44,492 bases of DNA from positions 1 through 44,492 of the forward strand of contig JAUIKM010000044.1 in assembly GCA_030430495.1 (NCBI GenBank), in the 5' to 3' direction. The notes below the pieces were generated by a model. That model was given only the letters and a program-made list of their open reading frames with translations. It made no database searches and was not told where the DNA came from. Position 1 is the first letter of the stretch; each line of letters starts with the position of its first letter. Source of the DNA: a bacterium. Lineage in GTDB: Bacteria > Bacteroidota > Ignavibacteria > Kapaibacteriales > UBA7675. Shown piece after piece: positions 17,639 through 25,671 of this stretch. Both the position numbers and the translations under genes were made by a program.

Positions 17639-18874
17639 ATGAATCCCAAACGCTCAAAAATGAATCGGATCGCGGGCCGCAATCCTCTCAGCCGACCGAG
17701 TTTTACCCTTGGTATTGAAGAAGAGTACATGGTGCTCGACCCAGCCACCTACGGGCTGAAATCACACGTCAACCTCGAACTGCTGTCGCGCGGTAAAATC
17801 CTGCTGCACGAAAATATCAAGCCGGAAATGCACGGCTCAATGCTGGAAATAGGCACGGATATTTGCAAAGACATCACGCAGGCACGCTTCGAGATCACTA
17901 AAATCCGCTCTATCGTGGCACACCTCGCCAAACAAAGCGGCCTCGTGATCGGTGCGTCCAGCACCCACCCCTTCTCGCGCTGGGAAGAACAGGAAATTTA
18001 TCCGGACGAACGCTACTACACCGTCGTCAAAGACATGCAAATTCTGGCGCGCTCGCTGCTCATCTTCGGCATGCACATCCACGTCGGCATCGAAGACCGC
18101 GAAACGCAGATCCAGCTCATGAACGAAGTGCGCTACTTTCTGCCGCACATCCTGGCGCTGACGACCAGCTCGCCCTTCTGGGAAGGCACCGACACCGGCC
18201 TGAAATCCTTCCGCTCCAAAATCTTCGAACGCTTTCCGCGCACGAACATGCCGGACTTTTTTGGATCCTGGGAAGAGTATTCCAGCTTTGTGGACCTGCT
18301 GGTTCGCACCAACTGCATCGACAACGCCAAGAAAATCTGGTGGGACGTGCGGCCGCATCCGAATTTCCCGACGCTCGAAATCCGCATCTGCGACATCCCG
18401 ATGCGCATCGACGAAACCATCGCAATTGTGGCGCTGGTACAGGCAATCATCGCCAAACTCTTTTCGCTCTACGAGAAAAACCTGAGCTTCAGACTGTATC
18501 GCTCCTCGCTGGTCATGGAAAACAAATGGCGGGCGGTGCGCTACGGCCTCGACGGTAAAATGATCGACTTCGGCAAACAGGCCGAAGTCCCGACGCGCGA
18601 CCTGATTCTGGAACTGCTGCACTTCGTCGACGACGTGGTGGACGATCTGGGCTCGCGTAAGGAAATTAACTACATCTACACCATGCTCGAACGCGGCACC
18701 GGCGCCGACAGGCAATTGCGCGTATTTGAGGAGACCGGCAGCATGGAAGCCGTCGCCGAATACATTCATCGAGAAACAAACATGGGCCTGTTCGACGACG
18801 TGTCACAGTTTCTGCCGGAACTGCATCGACCGTCACAAGAAACGCTGGACGAGAAAAACACCTCGCTTTCCTGA
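17639..18874 (+). CDS. Carboxylate-amine ligase of the glutamate-cysteine ligase 2 (YbdK) family
   Basis: 411 residues. The ATG at 17639 gives MNPKRSKMNRIAGRN, then the family opening FTLGIEEEYMVLDP; a second ATG at 17660 is also possible, and neither has a strong ribosome binding site. The GCS2 family makes gamma-glutamyl or related peptide bonds using ATP. Supporting blocks: the GIEEEY acidic motif, EIGTDICKDI, GASSTHPF, GMHIHVGI with the conserved His pair, LTTSSPFWEG, and WWDVRPHPNFPTLEIRICD. Length is slightly above E. coli YbdK (~370). Because YbdK-type enzymes have only weak gamma-glutamylcysteine activity, the true substrate is open. It stands alone between repeats and an oppositely oriented pair. 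Confidence 0.9.
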   Translation: MNPKRSKMNRIAGRNPLSRPSFTLGIEEEYMVLDPATYGLKSHVNLELLSRGKILLHENIKPEMHGSMLEIGTDICKDITQARFEITKIRSIVAHLAKQSGLVIGASSTHPFSRWEEQEIYPDERYYTVVKDMQILARSLLIFGMHIHVGIEDRETQIQLMNEVRYFLPHILALTTSSPFWEGTDTGLKSFRSKIFERFPRTNMPDFFGSWEEYSSFVDLLVRTNCIDNAKKIWWDVRPHPNFPTLEIRICDIPMRIDETIAIVALVQAIIAKLFSLYEKNLSFRLYRSSLVMENKWRAVRYGLDGKMIDFGKQAEVPTRDLILELLHFVDDVVDDLGSRKEINYIYTMLERGTGADRQLRVFEETGSMEAVAEYIHRETNMGLFDDVSQFLPELHRPSQETLDEKNTSLS

Positions 18875-19116
18875 GGCGAGAGTTTAACCCGGCCGGCCTG
18901 ATCGCTTGCCCTGGCGGGCGCTCTTTTGACTTTTTTGTTAACCGCGCAGTTTAATGCGTCCGGCCACCGGGGCTGTGTTCAACCCCGGCGTGACTCGGCG
19001 CGCAGTTTGTTTAAGGCGCCGCAATTAGCCGGACCGGCAGCGCCTCCGCGTTTCAAGTTTAGTCCTGGCGCAAAGGCAACGCACAGCCCGTGCGGCTGTG
19101 CGCAGCGATGTAATGT

Positions 19117-19845
19117 TTAAGGAAGCTTGACTTCCTCATCCGGCGTGAAAAAGATGCCGGCCAGCGGATAGTCGTCGTCTTCAATGTAGAACCTGTATTC
19201 CAGATAGCCTTCACCTTCATAAGCGTACACAAAGGCGACCATCATTCTACCGTCTGAATCGTTGTCCGTCCAGCTGCTGTCGTACCTGTGGGCCACGCCG
19301 TCACAGGTTTCGGCGATGGGCTGCATGGCAGTTTCGATCTGCTCCAGTGGAAATTTCTCGTCGAGCATCTGATAGATTTCACTGTAGTTTCTTTGCTGCA
19401 ACACTTCGGCAACCGGCGCAACCAGTCCTTTAACAAAATCGGATTCAGTGCTCCAGTCAGGCGGCTCAATATTGCTTCTTAACAAATGGCCACGCAGAAA
19501 TTCAGTCGTCATTACATATTCTTCACCGGCTTCGTTCTTAAGCGTGTAGTGAAAAACGTTGGTAGCCGAAATGTTGTACTTGCCGGTAGATTCATGCTGC
19601 AGCTCGGCGTTCACCATTTTACCGTGAACTTTTTCCTGCAGATGTACAACATTCAAATAGACTTCTTCAGGCACGTGCGTCTTCATTTCTATCGACGCGT
19701 TTTCGTAGATGGTTCTGTGGTCACCTTTTAAATATGCCGCGATATAGTCTTTTGAAGCCTGCGACGAATTCTGCGCAAGTTCCGTATCCACGCCGCATGA
19801 AACGAGCACAAAACACATGAGAAGGAGAGAAGTGTGGGTTTGCAT
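19117..19845 (-). CDS. Lipoprotein of unknown function
   Basis: 242 residues. The ATG at 19845 is chosen over an upstream TTG at 19887 because it gives a lipoprotein signal (MQTHTSLLLMCFVLVSCG) with the lipobox VLVSC. The mature part contains two similar-sized alpha-beta halves, each beginning with a helix that mentions a growing or looping segment (SKDYIAAYLKGDHRTIYENA and FVKGLVAPVAEVLQQRNYSE). This pattern resembles NTF2-like or DUF3887-type accumulation-associated domains, but the match is only by eye. It is acidic at the C-terminus. It lies downstream of the flavin oxidoreductase gene on the same strand, 114 bp away. Confidence 0.75.
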   Translation of the reverse strand: MQTHTSLLLMCFVLVSCGVDTELAQNSSQASKDYIAAYLKGDHRTIYENASIEMKTHVPEEVYLNVVHLQEKVHGKMVNAELQHESTGKYNISATNVFHYTLKNEAGEEYVMTTEFLRGHLLRSNIEPPDWSTESDFVKGLVAPVAEVLQQRNYSEIYQMLDEKFPLEQIETAMQPIAETCDGVAHRYDSSWTDNDSDGRMMVAFVYAYEGEGYLEYRFYIEDDDYPLAGIFFTPDEEVKLP

Positions 19846-19959
19846 AACTTCGCTGTTTAATGAGATGTAGCTTAACCGGGACTGCAAATATAATAATCTC
19901 GCAAAACAATCCCGCCACGCGGCGTGCCCAAACTCGCACCGGTCCGCCGGAGCGCACTT

Positions 19960-21474
19960 TTACTCAGCCGGCAGTGCCACACTCTGCGGGTAGTGAAAAA
20001 GATTATCCGGGTCGTATGCCAACTTTATCTGCTGCAGTTTCGCGTAGCTTCTTCCGTAGTAGGCTTGCTGCCAGTTGGGGAATTTCAGATTCGGGTAATT
20101 GCGGTATTGTTTATCAATTCCGTTCTTAACAAAAATCGCCTGAATTTCATCGAACCGCTGCTTGAGTTCAACTCCATGTGACTCGCTTTCCCAATAGGCC
20201 TGCAGCTCGGACAGGTAGAGTTCTTGCCTGTGCGGAAAGCAGGATTGTCGTTCAAATTCGGGCGTATCGATTTTGCCGCCGAGCGTATTGACCTGATAAA
20301 TCAGTCCCCGCGATTGAATCACCTTCTCCAGAACGAGATCTATACACGTTTCAACATCGTCGAACGACCGGTACAGCCCGGCCGAGGCATTTTTGAAATA
20401 CAGGGGATCGGGGCGTCCGTAGTATTTTTTGAGCGCCTTTTCAAGCGGCACGGCATTGCCGATCGTCGTTTTATCGCACAGCTCGGCAAGACGGTCCAGC
20501 ATTGCCTGCAGCCCGGCATGCGGCCCCTCGTAATTGGTGACTAACAGAGTCAGTGTTTTGCCGTTTAACACAAAGGCGGAAAAACAGGCTTCGGGCAGAT
20601 TGCGGCTCAACAAAAAGTACTGTTCCAGGAGATTGCGTGCGCGCTCGACCGTGAGTTTATACGCCTTGAATCTGTGACTGTAAAAGTGCTGCGGCGCTGG
20701 ATGAGTTTTAAACCTGAACTCGGTGATCACGCCGAAGTTGCCGTTGCCGCCGCCGCGGCAGGCCCACATCAATTCGTGATCATTTTTGACTTCATGCACT
20801 CGCCCGCGGCCGTCGACCATTGTAAGGCCGGTTAAACTGTCGCAGGTCAGTCCGTACTTGCGGCTGAAGAAGCCATACCCGCCTCCCAGCGTCAGCCCAC
20901 CGACTCCAACCCCGCCGCATGATCCGGCGGGAATCAATCTTTTGGCAGGCAGCAGTTCGTCGTAGAGTTGTGCCAGTTTACAGGCCGGCTGTATGCGCAC
21001 CTGTTGATCGTTTTCCCATGTTATTGCGTTCATGAATGTAAGATCTATGACCAACCCATTGTCGTTGCTCGAAAAACCCTCAAACGAATGTCCGCCGCTT
21101 TTGACTGAAACATCGAGTCCCTCCTGCCTTGCGATGTTAACAGCGCGCACAACGCCGGCGGTAGTATAACAGAGCGCAATAAGGGCGGGCGATTTACTGA
21201 TATCTTTATTGAAGCGCCCTTTGTAGCGAGCGTATTCAGGATTTTTCTGTTTGAGGAAGACAACATCATCGTTGTCCCACACTTCGATGATTTCTTCGAC
21301 CTGTTGATCGACGGCATTTGAGTCGGCCGCGTCGTTGAGAACCTGGTCGGGAGAGCCGGCGGAATTCTGCGTTTCAAGCTGTTCGGGCCGCTCGCCGCAG
21401 GCCGGCAGGAAGAGTGCAGCTCCGCCCAGTACGAGCAGGCGAACAAAGTCCCGGCGCGTGTACGATTCTATCAT
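19960..21474 (-). CDS. Tat-exported FAD-linked oxidase, berberine-bridge-enzyme type, probable lipoprotein
   Basis: 504 residues. The N-terminus has a twin-arginine motif (TRRDFVRLL, R7-R8) followed by a hydrophobic stretch and LPAC at C26, so it is probably exported folded and lipid-anchored. The FAD-binding-4 domain includes SGGHSFEGFSSND with H129, and AGSCGGVGVGG with C186. In this family these are the two residues that bind FAD through 8-alpha-histidyl and 6-S-cysteinyl links, so bicovalent flavin is likely. GGGYGFFSRKYGLTCD follows. The C-terminal BBE segment (YRNYPNLKFPNWQQAYYG, then LKLAYDPDNLFHYPQS-type ending) is complete. Such enzymes oxidise sugars or other alcohols; the substrate here is unknown. 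Confidence 0.9.
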   Translation of the reverse strand: MIESYTRRDFVRLLVLGGAALFLPACGERPEQLETQNSAGSPDQVLNDAADSNAVDQQVEEIIEVWDNDDVVFLKQKNPEYARYKGRFNKDISKSPALIALCYTTAGVVRAVNIARQEGLDVSVKSGGHSFEGFSSNDNGLVIDLTFMNAITWENDQQVRIQPACKLAQLYDELLPAKRLIPAGSCGGVGVGGLTLGGGYGFFSRKYGLTCDSLTGLTMVDGRGRVHEVKNDHELMWACRGGGNGNFGVITEFRFKTHPAPQHFYSHRFKAYKLTVERARNLLEQYFLLSRNLPEACFSAFVLNGKTLTLLVTNYEGPHAGLQAMLDRLAELCDKTTIGNAVPLEKALKKYYGRPDPLYFKNASAGLYRSFDDVETCIDLVLEKVIQSRGLIYQVNTLGGKIDTPEFERQSCFPHRQELYLSELQAYWESESHGVELKQRFDEIQAIFVKNGIDKQYRNYPNLKFPNWQQAYYGRSYAKLQQIKLAYDPDNLFHYPQSVALPAE

Positions 21475-22200
21475 AGGGTCAGTGAGTGTTTAACAATTGA
21501 AAGACTGTCTGTTGCAGGCTTTGCATTTATCATCCGGTGCGCAGTCGTCGTTGACTCGCAGCTACGACCGGCAAAATACAACAAATGGCTGAGCGTTCAA
21601 TTTAAACTGACATTAGAAGTCAAGTTCATTGCAGCCTGCGACGCCGCACGTCTGAGCGGGGTGTTTAATGATCTGAGCGGGCGTTTTTTGTTGGTAAACG
21701 GACGAATGGATAATTTAGGACGCAGCTATGTGAGATCAAGGGGCCCGCCTGCCCCATCGCCCGCCCCGCCGCCACCGCGAGTCTCCACCACGTCCAGACG
21801 CACTCCTCCCACCCTGCAACCAGTGCAGATTTCTTGAGGCAATCGTCAGTCCGTCATTCCACGGCGCGTTGCATGCGGCGCTCCGTGACATGTGCCAGTC
21901 TACGTCGAAACCCAAAGTTATCCTCGCGTAAAAAACTGAACGATACTCATAACGTGCTTAAACGGTCCAGTTTTCGCGTCAAGCGGATGCATTCCTCAAG
22001 ACAGCAGCGCCGACCGCCCACCCCGCGTGTAAGAAAAACGTCCTTTAACGGCCCGGTTTTTGAGTCAAACAGACTCAATCCGACAGCGCAGCGCGCCGGC
22101 AGTGCAAGTGAGAAAGACCTGCTTTAACAAGCGAGTCTTCGAGTCAATCAGCCCCCCAATCTCTCGGCGATCAGAACCAAGCAGCAATCCAACAAACAAC
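21475..22200. other. Intergenic region with three diverged repeats
   Basis: About 725 bases without a supported gene. Three imperfect copies of a ~30-base element start near 21957, 22042 and 22122, spaced 85 and 80 bases. They share CTTTAACGG-like, GGTTTT or GAGTCTT, and GAGTCAA parts. Function not evident. Confidence 0.5.
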
Positions 22201-22770
22201 TTAAACAACAAGTCGGTGAACCACCTCAAACTGACGCTCTCCCCGCTCGCGCGCCCAGCAGTACAGCGCCGGCGCGCCGATCTGTATCCCCCCCTGCGGC
22301 GGCTCGATCGACTGCGCCCAGACCTTGATGTCGCCTAACTCTCCGGCCCCAAGCCCGCGGCGAGGCCGCGCGATCGTGATGTGCGGCAGCGGCGCTCGTG
22401 TGTCGCCCGGTACATCCGCCGCCGCGTAAAACGTCTTGCGGTGACGCCCCATCAGCTGCGCCGCCCGCTGCGCGCCCGCGTCAAGCGAAAACGATACAGC
22501 GCTGAAGCGGCGCGGTGAAGGCAGCAGCAGCAGACGTCCCGGCCGCGCGTTAAACAGCGGGAATTCCGCCGCCGGTATCGCGTCCAGCGCCGCGACGACC
22601 CGTTCAACGCGGTCCATCGCCAGACGCCCCAAAAAAGCAATTGTCATGTGAACATCGGCCGGATCAAAAAAGCGCAGGCCCGCCGGCGCGCCCTGCCGCA
22701 GCTCCGGCAGCCAGTCGGCGGCGTCAATCGGAATGCCGACGAACCAGTTCCCGCGATTCCACTCACTCAT
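22201..22770 (-). CDS. thpR: RNA 2',3'-cyclic phosphodiesterase (2H family)
   Basis: 189 residues from the ATG at 22770. That start overlaps the stop of the preceding gene in an ATGA arrangement, which suggests translational coupling. The 2H phosphoesterase fold is shown by its two H-x-T motifs, HMT at residues 41-43 (DVHMTIAFLG) and HIT at 130-132 (PLPHITIARP). ThpR (formerly LigT) hydrolyses 2',3'-cyclic phosphates at RNA ends. The final gene of a three-gene cluster with a TrmB-like tRNA methyltransferase and a DUF2203 protein, so an RNA-related role for the cluster is reasonable. Confidence 0.88.
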   Translation of the reverse strand: MSEWNRGNWFVGIPIDAADWLPELRQGAPAGLRFFDPADVHMTIAFLGRLAMDRVERVVAALDAIPAAEFPLFNARPGRLLLLPSPRRFSAVSFSLDAGAQRAAQLMGRHRKTFYAAADVPGDTRAPLPHITIARPRRGLGAGELGDIKVWAQSIEPPQGGIQIGAPALYCWARERGERQFEVVHRLVV

Positions 22771-23147
22771 GACGGCTCCGTAAACATGTCCGCCGGGATT
22801 GGTTTTCGCGACTGAAAGCCGCCGTTGATCGGGTGATAATAGCGCAGCGCGGGTTCGTCGCTCTTCCAGCACAGGAAAACTTCCTCGCCATCTATGATCG
22901 CCGGAAAGTCCACGAGTCCCACGTCAAAAGACCAGTCCTTGAATTCACAGCCCAGATCCGCCAGTTCCTGCATGAAGTCGTGAATCCGGGCGCGCTGCGC
23001 GTCGAGCGCCGTCTGCACGTCTTCAGCCGGTTCTTTGAGCAGGACGCGCATCTCGCGCGCCACCGCGAGAATATCCTCGACAATGCGGCGCACCAGCGGC
23101 AGCGTCTTCGTCGCCTCGGCGGGAGTGAAATGCCTCGAATAGATCAT
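22767..23147 (-). CDS. DUF2203 family protein
   Basis: 126 residues. It overlaps the genes on both sides by four bases (ATGA at each junction), so the three are almost certainly co-translated. The sequence matches DUF2203: an N-terminal FTPAEATKTLPLVRRIVEDI helix, a central charged helical stretch, and then GCEFKDWSFDVGLVDFPA followed by DGEEVFLCWKSDEPALRYYH. The family has no established biochemical function. Being locked between a tRNA m7G methyltransferase-like gene and a 2',3'-cyclic phosphodiesterase suggests an RNA connection, which is inference only. Confidence 0.85.
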   Translation of the reverse strand: MIYSRHFTPAEATKTLPLVRRIVEDILAVAREMRVLLKEPAEDVQTALDAQRARIHDFMQELADLGCEFKDWSFDVGLVDFPAIIDGEEVFLCWKSDEPALRYYHPINGGFQSRKPIPADMFTEPS

Positions 23148-23857
23148 GTGTTTGTTCGCTCCCGCCGCTGCCCGCCGCTGTTTTCCTGCGCCGCGGCCGC
23201 ATCCAGATCCGCCGTCAGGCGATACAGTTTGTGTCCGCTGGCGGCGTATTTGCGCTCAAAGGGCGTCAGCTGCTGAGCGCCGTCGCAGATTTCCGTGTTT
23301 GAGCGCACGCCGTGCAGCGCCAGTGAGATTGCGAATTCCGCCGCGTAAATGCGCCAGTTGGTGCGCATCTCCAGCCGACCGCCCAGCTGCGGGACGACGC
23401 TGAAAACCGGGTGGGCATGCCAACGCCGCACCAGATGTTCGGCTTTCGGCCATGGATTCGGATACAAACAAAAATGGTATTTAAGCCGCCATGCGCCGGC
23501 ATGAGCGAGCCGCCAGAAGTCGATGAGATCCGCACGCACGCAGGCAAAATTTTCGCCCTGTAATAAACCGTGTTGGTGTTCGCCGCGCCGCAGTCGTTCG
23601 CGCGATTTGTCCACGCCAAGCACAAAACAGTCCGGGTGCAAAGCGGCCAGTCGCACGGTGCTGTCGCCCGTGCCGCAACCGGAGTCCAGAATGAGGTCTT
23701 TTCCGCTGCGCCGCACCAACTCATCGGCCGCGTCAAACGCTTCGCGGCTGCGCTGCGGAATCGGTCGTTGGAAGGCCGCACCGCGATAACGCGCCAGGCG
23801 CTCCAGCAGTTGCGGGTGTACGTCCGCCTGATTCGATATGACTATTCGGCTGTTCAT
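23144..23857 (-). CDS. trmB: TrmB-like tRNA (guanine-N7-)-methyltransferase
   Basis: 237 residues from the ATG at 23857. The class I SAM-binding motif is LDSGCGTGDST (residues ~57-67), and the acidic residue after strand 2 is in GVDKSRERL. The TrmB signature LYPNPWPKAEHLVRRW follows (~131-146), replacing the usual FPDPWPKKRH, and the C-terminal TPFERKYAASGHKLYRL block corresponds to the T-x-FE-x-K element of TrmB. The enzyme would methylate G46 in the tRNA variable loop. It is more diverged than typical, with N for D in the PDPWPK motif, so a different RNA target is possible. First gene of the overlapping trmB-DUF2203-thpR operon. Confidence 0.82.
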   Translation of the reverse strand: MNSRIVISNQADVHPQLLERLARYRGAAFQRPIPQRSREAFDAADELVRRSGKDLILDSGCGTGDSTVRLAALHPDCFVLGVDKSRERLRRGEHQHGLLQGENFACVRADLIDFWRLAHAGAWRLKYHFCLYPNPWPKAEHLVRRWHAHPVFSVVPQLGGRLEMRTNWRIYAAEFAISLALHGVRSNTEICDGAQQLTPFERKYAASGHKLYRLTADLDAAAAQENSGGQRRERTNT

Positions 23858-23975
23858 GAGCTGCAATGCCGTTGTGCCGCGACTTGATCACCGTTGCAAA
23901 ATTCCGCAAATTTCGAATTCATCCGGTACAAATCCATGTATTGACCTCATTTCCAAATCAGGCGAACGTCCATTT

Positions 23976-25133
23976 ATGAGCCATTTGAGCTCCCGCACCC
24001 TGTCTTTCGGCCGTGTTCTATTTGTGATTTCTGCATTGTTGCTGTCCTGCGCCGCTGCTTTGCCCGCGCAGGAAAGCGTCGACGACAGCCGCGTAAACAG
24101 CGACAGCAGCCAAAGCAAGAATGAACCGCTCAAGGTTGTCCTGACCGGGTCCGCGCCTTTTACGGATTACGTGGAGGGGCAAAAACCCGAGGGGATTGCC
24201 GTCAGCCTGTGGGAGCGCGCCGCCGCCGAGAGCGGCCTCAGCTACGAATATAGCTACGTCCCTTCCGTCCGCGAGGCCATACGCGGCGTCAGCAAAGGCG
24301 ACTACGATCTGGCCGTCGGGCCGATTTCGATGACGGATGAACGCTCGCTGATTGTCGACTTTACCGTGCCGTATTACGTGGCGCACGTGGGCGTGGTCTC
24401 GCGCGACGACAGCATCAGCATCTGGGGCGTCATCAAACCCTTCCTGAGCAACACCTTTATCATTGCGGCGGGTACGCTCTTTTTTGTGCTGTTTTTGTTC
24501 GCCAACATACTCTGGCTGGTCGAGCGGCGCGAGAATGAGCTCATTCCGGACACCTGGCTGCACGGCGTTGGCGCGGGCATCTGGCTGGCCCTGGTGACGT
24601 TTACGACGGTGGGCTACGGCGACATAGCTCCGGCTACGACGCGCGGCCGCATTGTAACGGGCCTTTGGATGCTGGTGGCGATGGTCACGGCTTCCTCGCT
24701 CACTGCGGGCATCGCCACGACGTTTACGGTTGTGAGCCTGAGTGCGGACCAGATTGAGTCGGTCGAGGACCTGCACAATCACGATGTGGTCTGCGTGGAC
24801 GGCACGGTCTTTGAGGATTTCATTCGTGTATCCGGCGGGCGCCTGCACACGGCCCCGACGGTGGCGGAGGCGCTGAAGATGCTGGAGAGCGGCGAGGTCC
24901 GCGCTTTCTGCGACGACTATCCGGTCATCCGCCACGAGCTTCACAAACAGGGCAAACAAACGGAGGACCTGACGTTGACGGAACTAAGAACGCGCGACGA
25001 CTATTTTGCTTTCTGCCTCAGACACAGCCGCACAGGCCTGCGCCGGCAGGTCAACACGGCCATGCTGCACCTGCGCGAGACCGGCTTCGGCGACACTCTA
25101 ATGGCCAAATGGGGTCTTGCATTAAAAAAATAG
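23976..25133 (+). CDS. GluR0-like ligand-gated potassium channel
   Basis: 385 residues from the ATG at 23976, which directly precedes a signal peptide (FGRVLFVISALLLSCAAALPAQ). The order is that of prokaryotic ionotropic glutamate receptors: binding lobe S1 (~50-145, periplasmic binding protein-3 type, LTGSAPFTDYVEG, GDYDLAVGPISMTDER), TM1 (~158-181), a pore loop, TM2 (~227-250), then lobe S2 (~255-380). The pore loop contains TVGYGD at 211-216, the potassium selectivity filter, as in Synechocystis GluR0. So it should be a tetrameric inner-membrane K+ channel opened by a small periplasmic ligand, possibly an amino acid. Ligand-contact residues were not resolved. It is divergent from trmB, with 118 bp between starts. 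Confidence 0.9.
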   Translation: MSHLSSRTLSFGRVLFVISALLLSCAAALPAQESVDDSRVNSDSSQSKNEPLKVVLTGSAPFTDYVEGQKPEGIAVSLWERAAAESGLSYEYSYVPSVREAIRGVSKGDYDLAVGPISMTDERSLIVDFTVPYYVAHVGVVSRDDSISIWGVIKPFLSNTFIIAAGTLFFVLFLFANILWLVERRENELIPDTWLHGVGAGIWLALVTFTTVGYGDIAPATTRGRIVTGLWMLVAMVTASSLTAGIATTFTVVSLSADQIESVEDLHNHDVVCVDGTVFEDFIRVSGGRLHTAPTVAEALKMLESGEVRAFCDDYPVIRHELHKQGKQTEDLTLTELRTRDDYFAFCLRHSRTGLRRQVNTAMLHLRETGFGDTLMAKWGLALKK

Positions 25134-25164
25134 TTGCCTTTTGATTTTTTTCATCGTAAGTTTG
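25134..25164 (+). promoter_or_regulatory. Predicted promoter of tRNA-Glu
   Basis: TTG at 25134, twenty bases, then TAAGTTTG at 25157-25164, an exact match to the Bacteroidota -33 TTG / -7 TAnnTTTG form. Transcription would start about 15-20 bases before the mature tRNA 5' end at 25187. The -33 element directly abuts the stop of the channel gene. Confidence 0.5.
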
Positions 25165-25186
25165 TCGTTCCCTAAAAACGGGATAT

Positions 25187-25258
25187 GGTCCGTTGGTCTA
25201 GTGGTTAGGACACCGCTCTTTCACAGCGGCAGCACGGGTTCGAGTCCCGTACGGACTA
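25187..25258 (+). tRNA. tRNA-Glu (anticodon TTC)
   Basis: The 72-base cloverleaf folds fully. Acceptor GGTCCGT pairs with ACGGACT (first pair G-U), the D stem is GTC/GAC, and the anticodon stem is CCGCT/AGCGG around CTTTCAC (anticodon TTC). The T arm is ACGGG-TTCGAGT-CCCGT, and the discriminator is A. CCA is not encoded (ACAG follows). A terminator lies 17 bases downstream, so it is a single-gene unit. Confidence 0.96.
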
Positions 25259-25274
25259 CAGTCTTCTAGACATA

Positions 25275-25310
25275 AAGCCTTGCAGGTCAATGACTTGCAA
25301 GGCTTTTTTT
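25275..25310 (+). terminator. Rho-independent terminator after tRNA-Glu
   Basis: AAGCCTTGCA and TGCAAGGCTT pair perfectly over ten bases, with a loop of about ten bases, followed by a run of T. It is placed directly behind tRNA-Glu. Confidence 0.92.
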
Positions 25311-25377
25311 GTTTTGGGCTTATCGCCACTATTACTTCACTGTTTGATTCTCACCTGACTTGTCGCTTCCGTCTGGC

Positions 25378-25424
25378 GCGCTTCGCCGTTCCGGCTTGCT
25401 TTTTTCTTTTTGTTCGTTGGCGGG
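25378..25424 (+). repeat. Pyrimidine-tract repeat, left boundary of island
   Basis: The segment from GCGCTTCGCCGTTCCGG through TTGCTTTTTTCTTTTTG to TTCGTTGGCGGG is matched at 30091-30136 in the same orientation, with only one base change and one T insertion. Together they bracket the AT-richer 25.4-30.1 kb block. Inverted relatives occur near 33060 and 36520. Confidence 0.85.
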
Positions 25425-25671
25425 CGAGAGGGCTGGAGGAGGTGACTATGTTGGCCTTGAGGTTCGTGCCGGAAGACGCGTGTCCCGGCCAGGCGGGAGC
25501 CTGCGCGTCACCGCCATTTATGGAATAAAAGTCGGCAGACTCCAGTGTTGATCTACAGCATCTTCTTGAGAATCTTCAGATTCTGCCGTAATGTTTCTGT
25601 GCTTTTCTCGGCAGTTTACTATATTTATTGCTCGGCAAAATTGATCAGATCAATACTCCAGGATCGATAAA

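Noticed and set aside
17837-18769. 310-codon antisense frame in the YbdK-like gene
   Set aside because: Shadow of the GCS2-family gene; no start site and no recognisable domain.
24018-24959. 313-codon antisense frame in the channel gene
   Set aside because: The plus strand contains the signal peptide, the TVGYGD filter and both binding lobes. The antisense frame has none of these.
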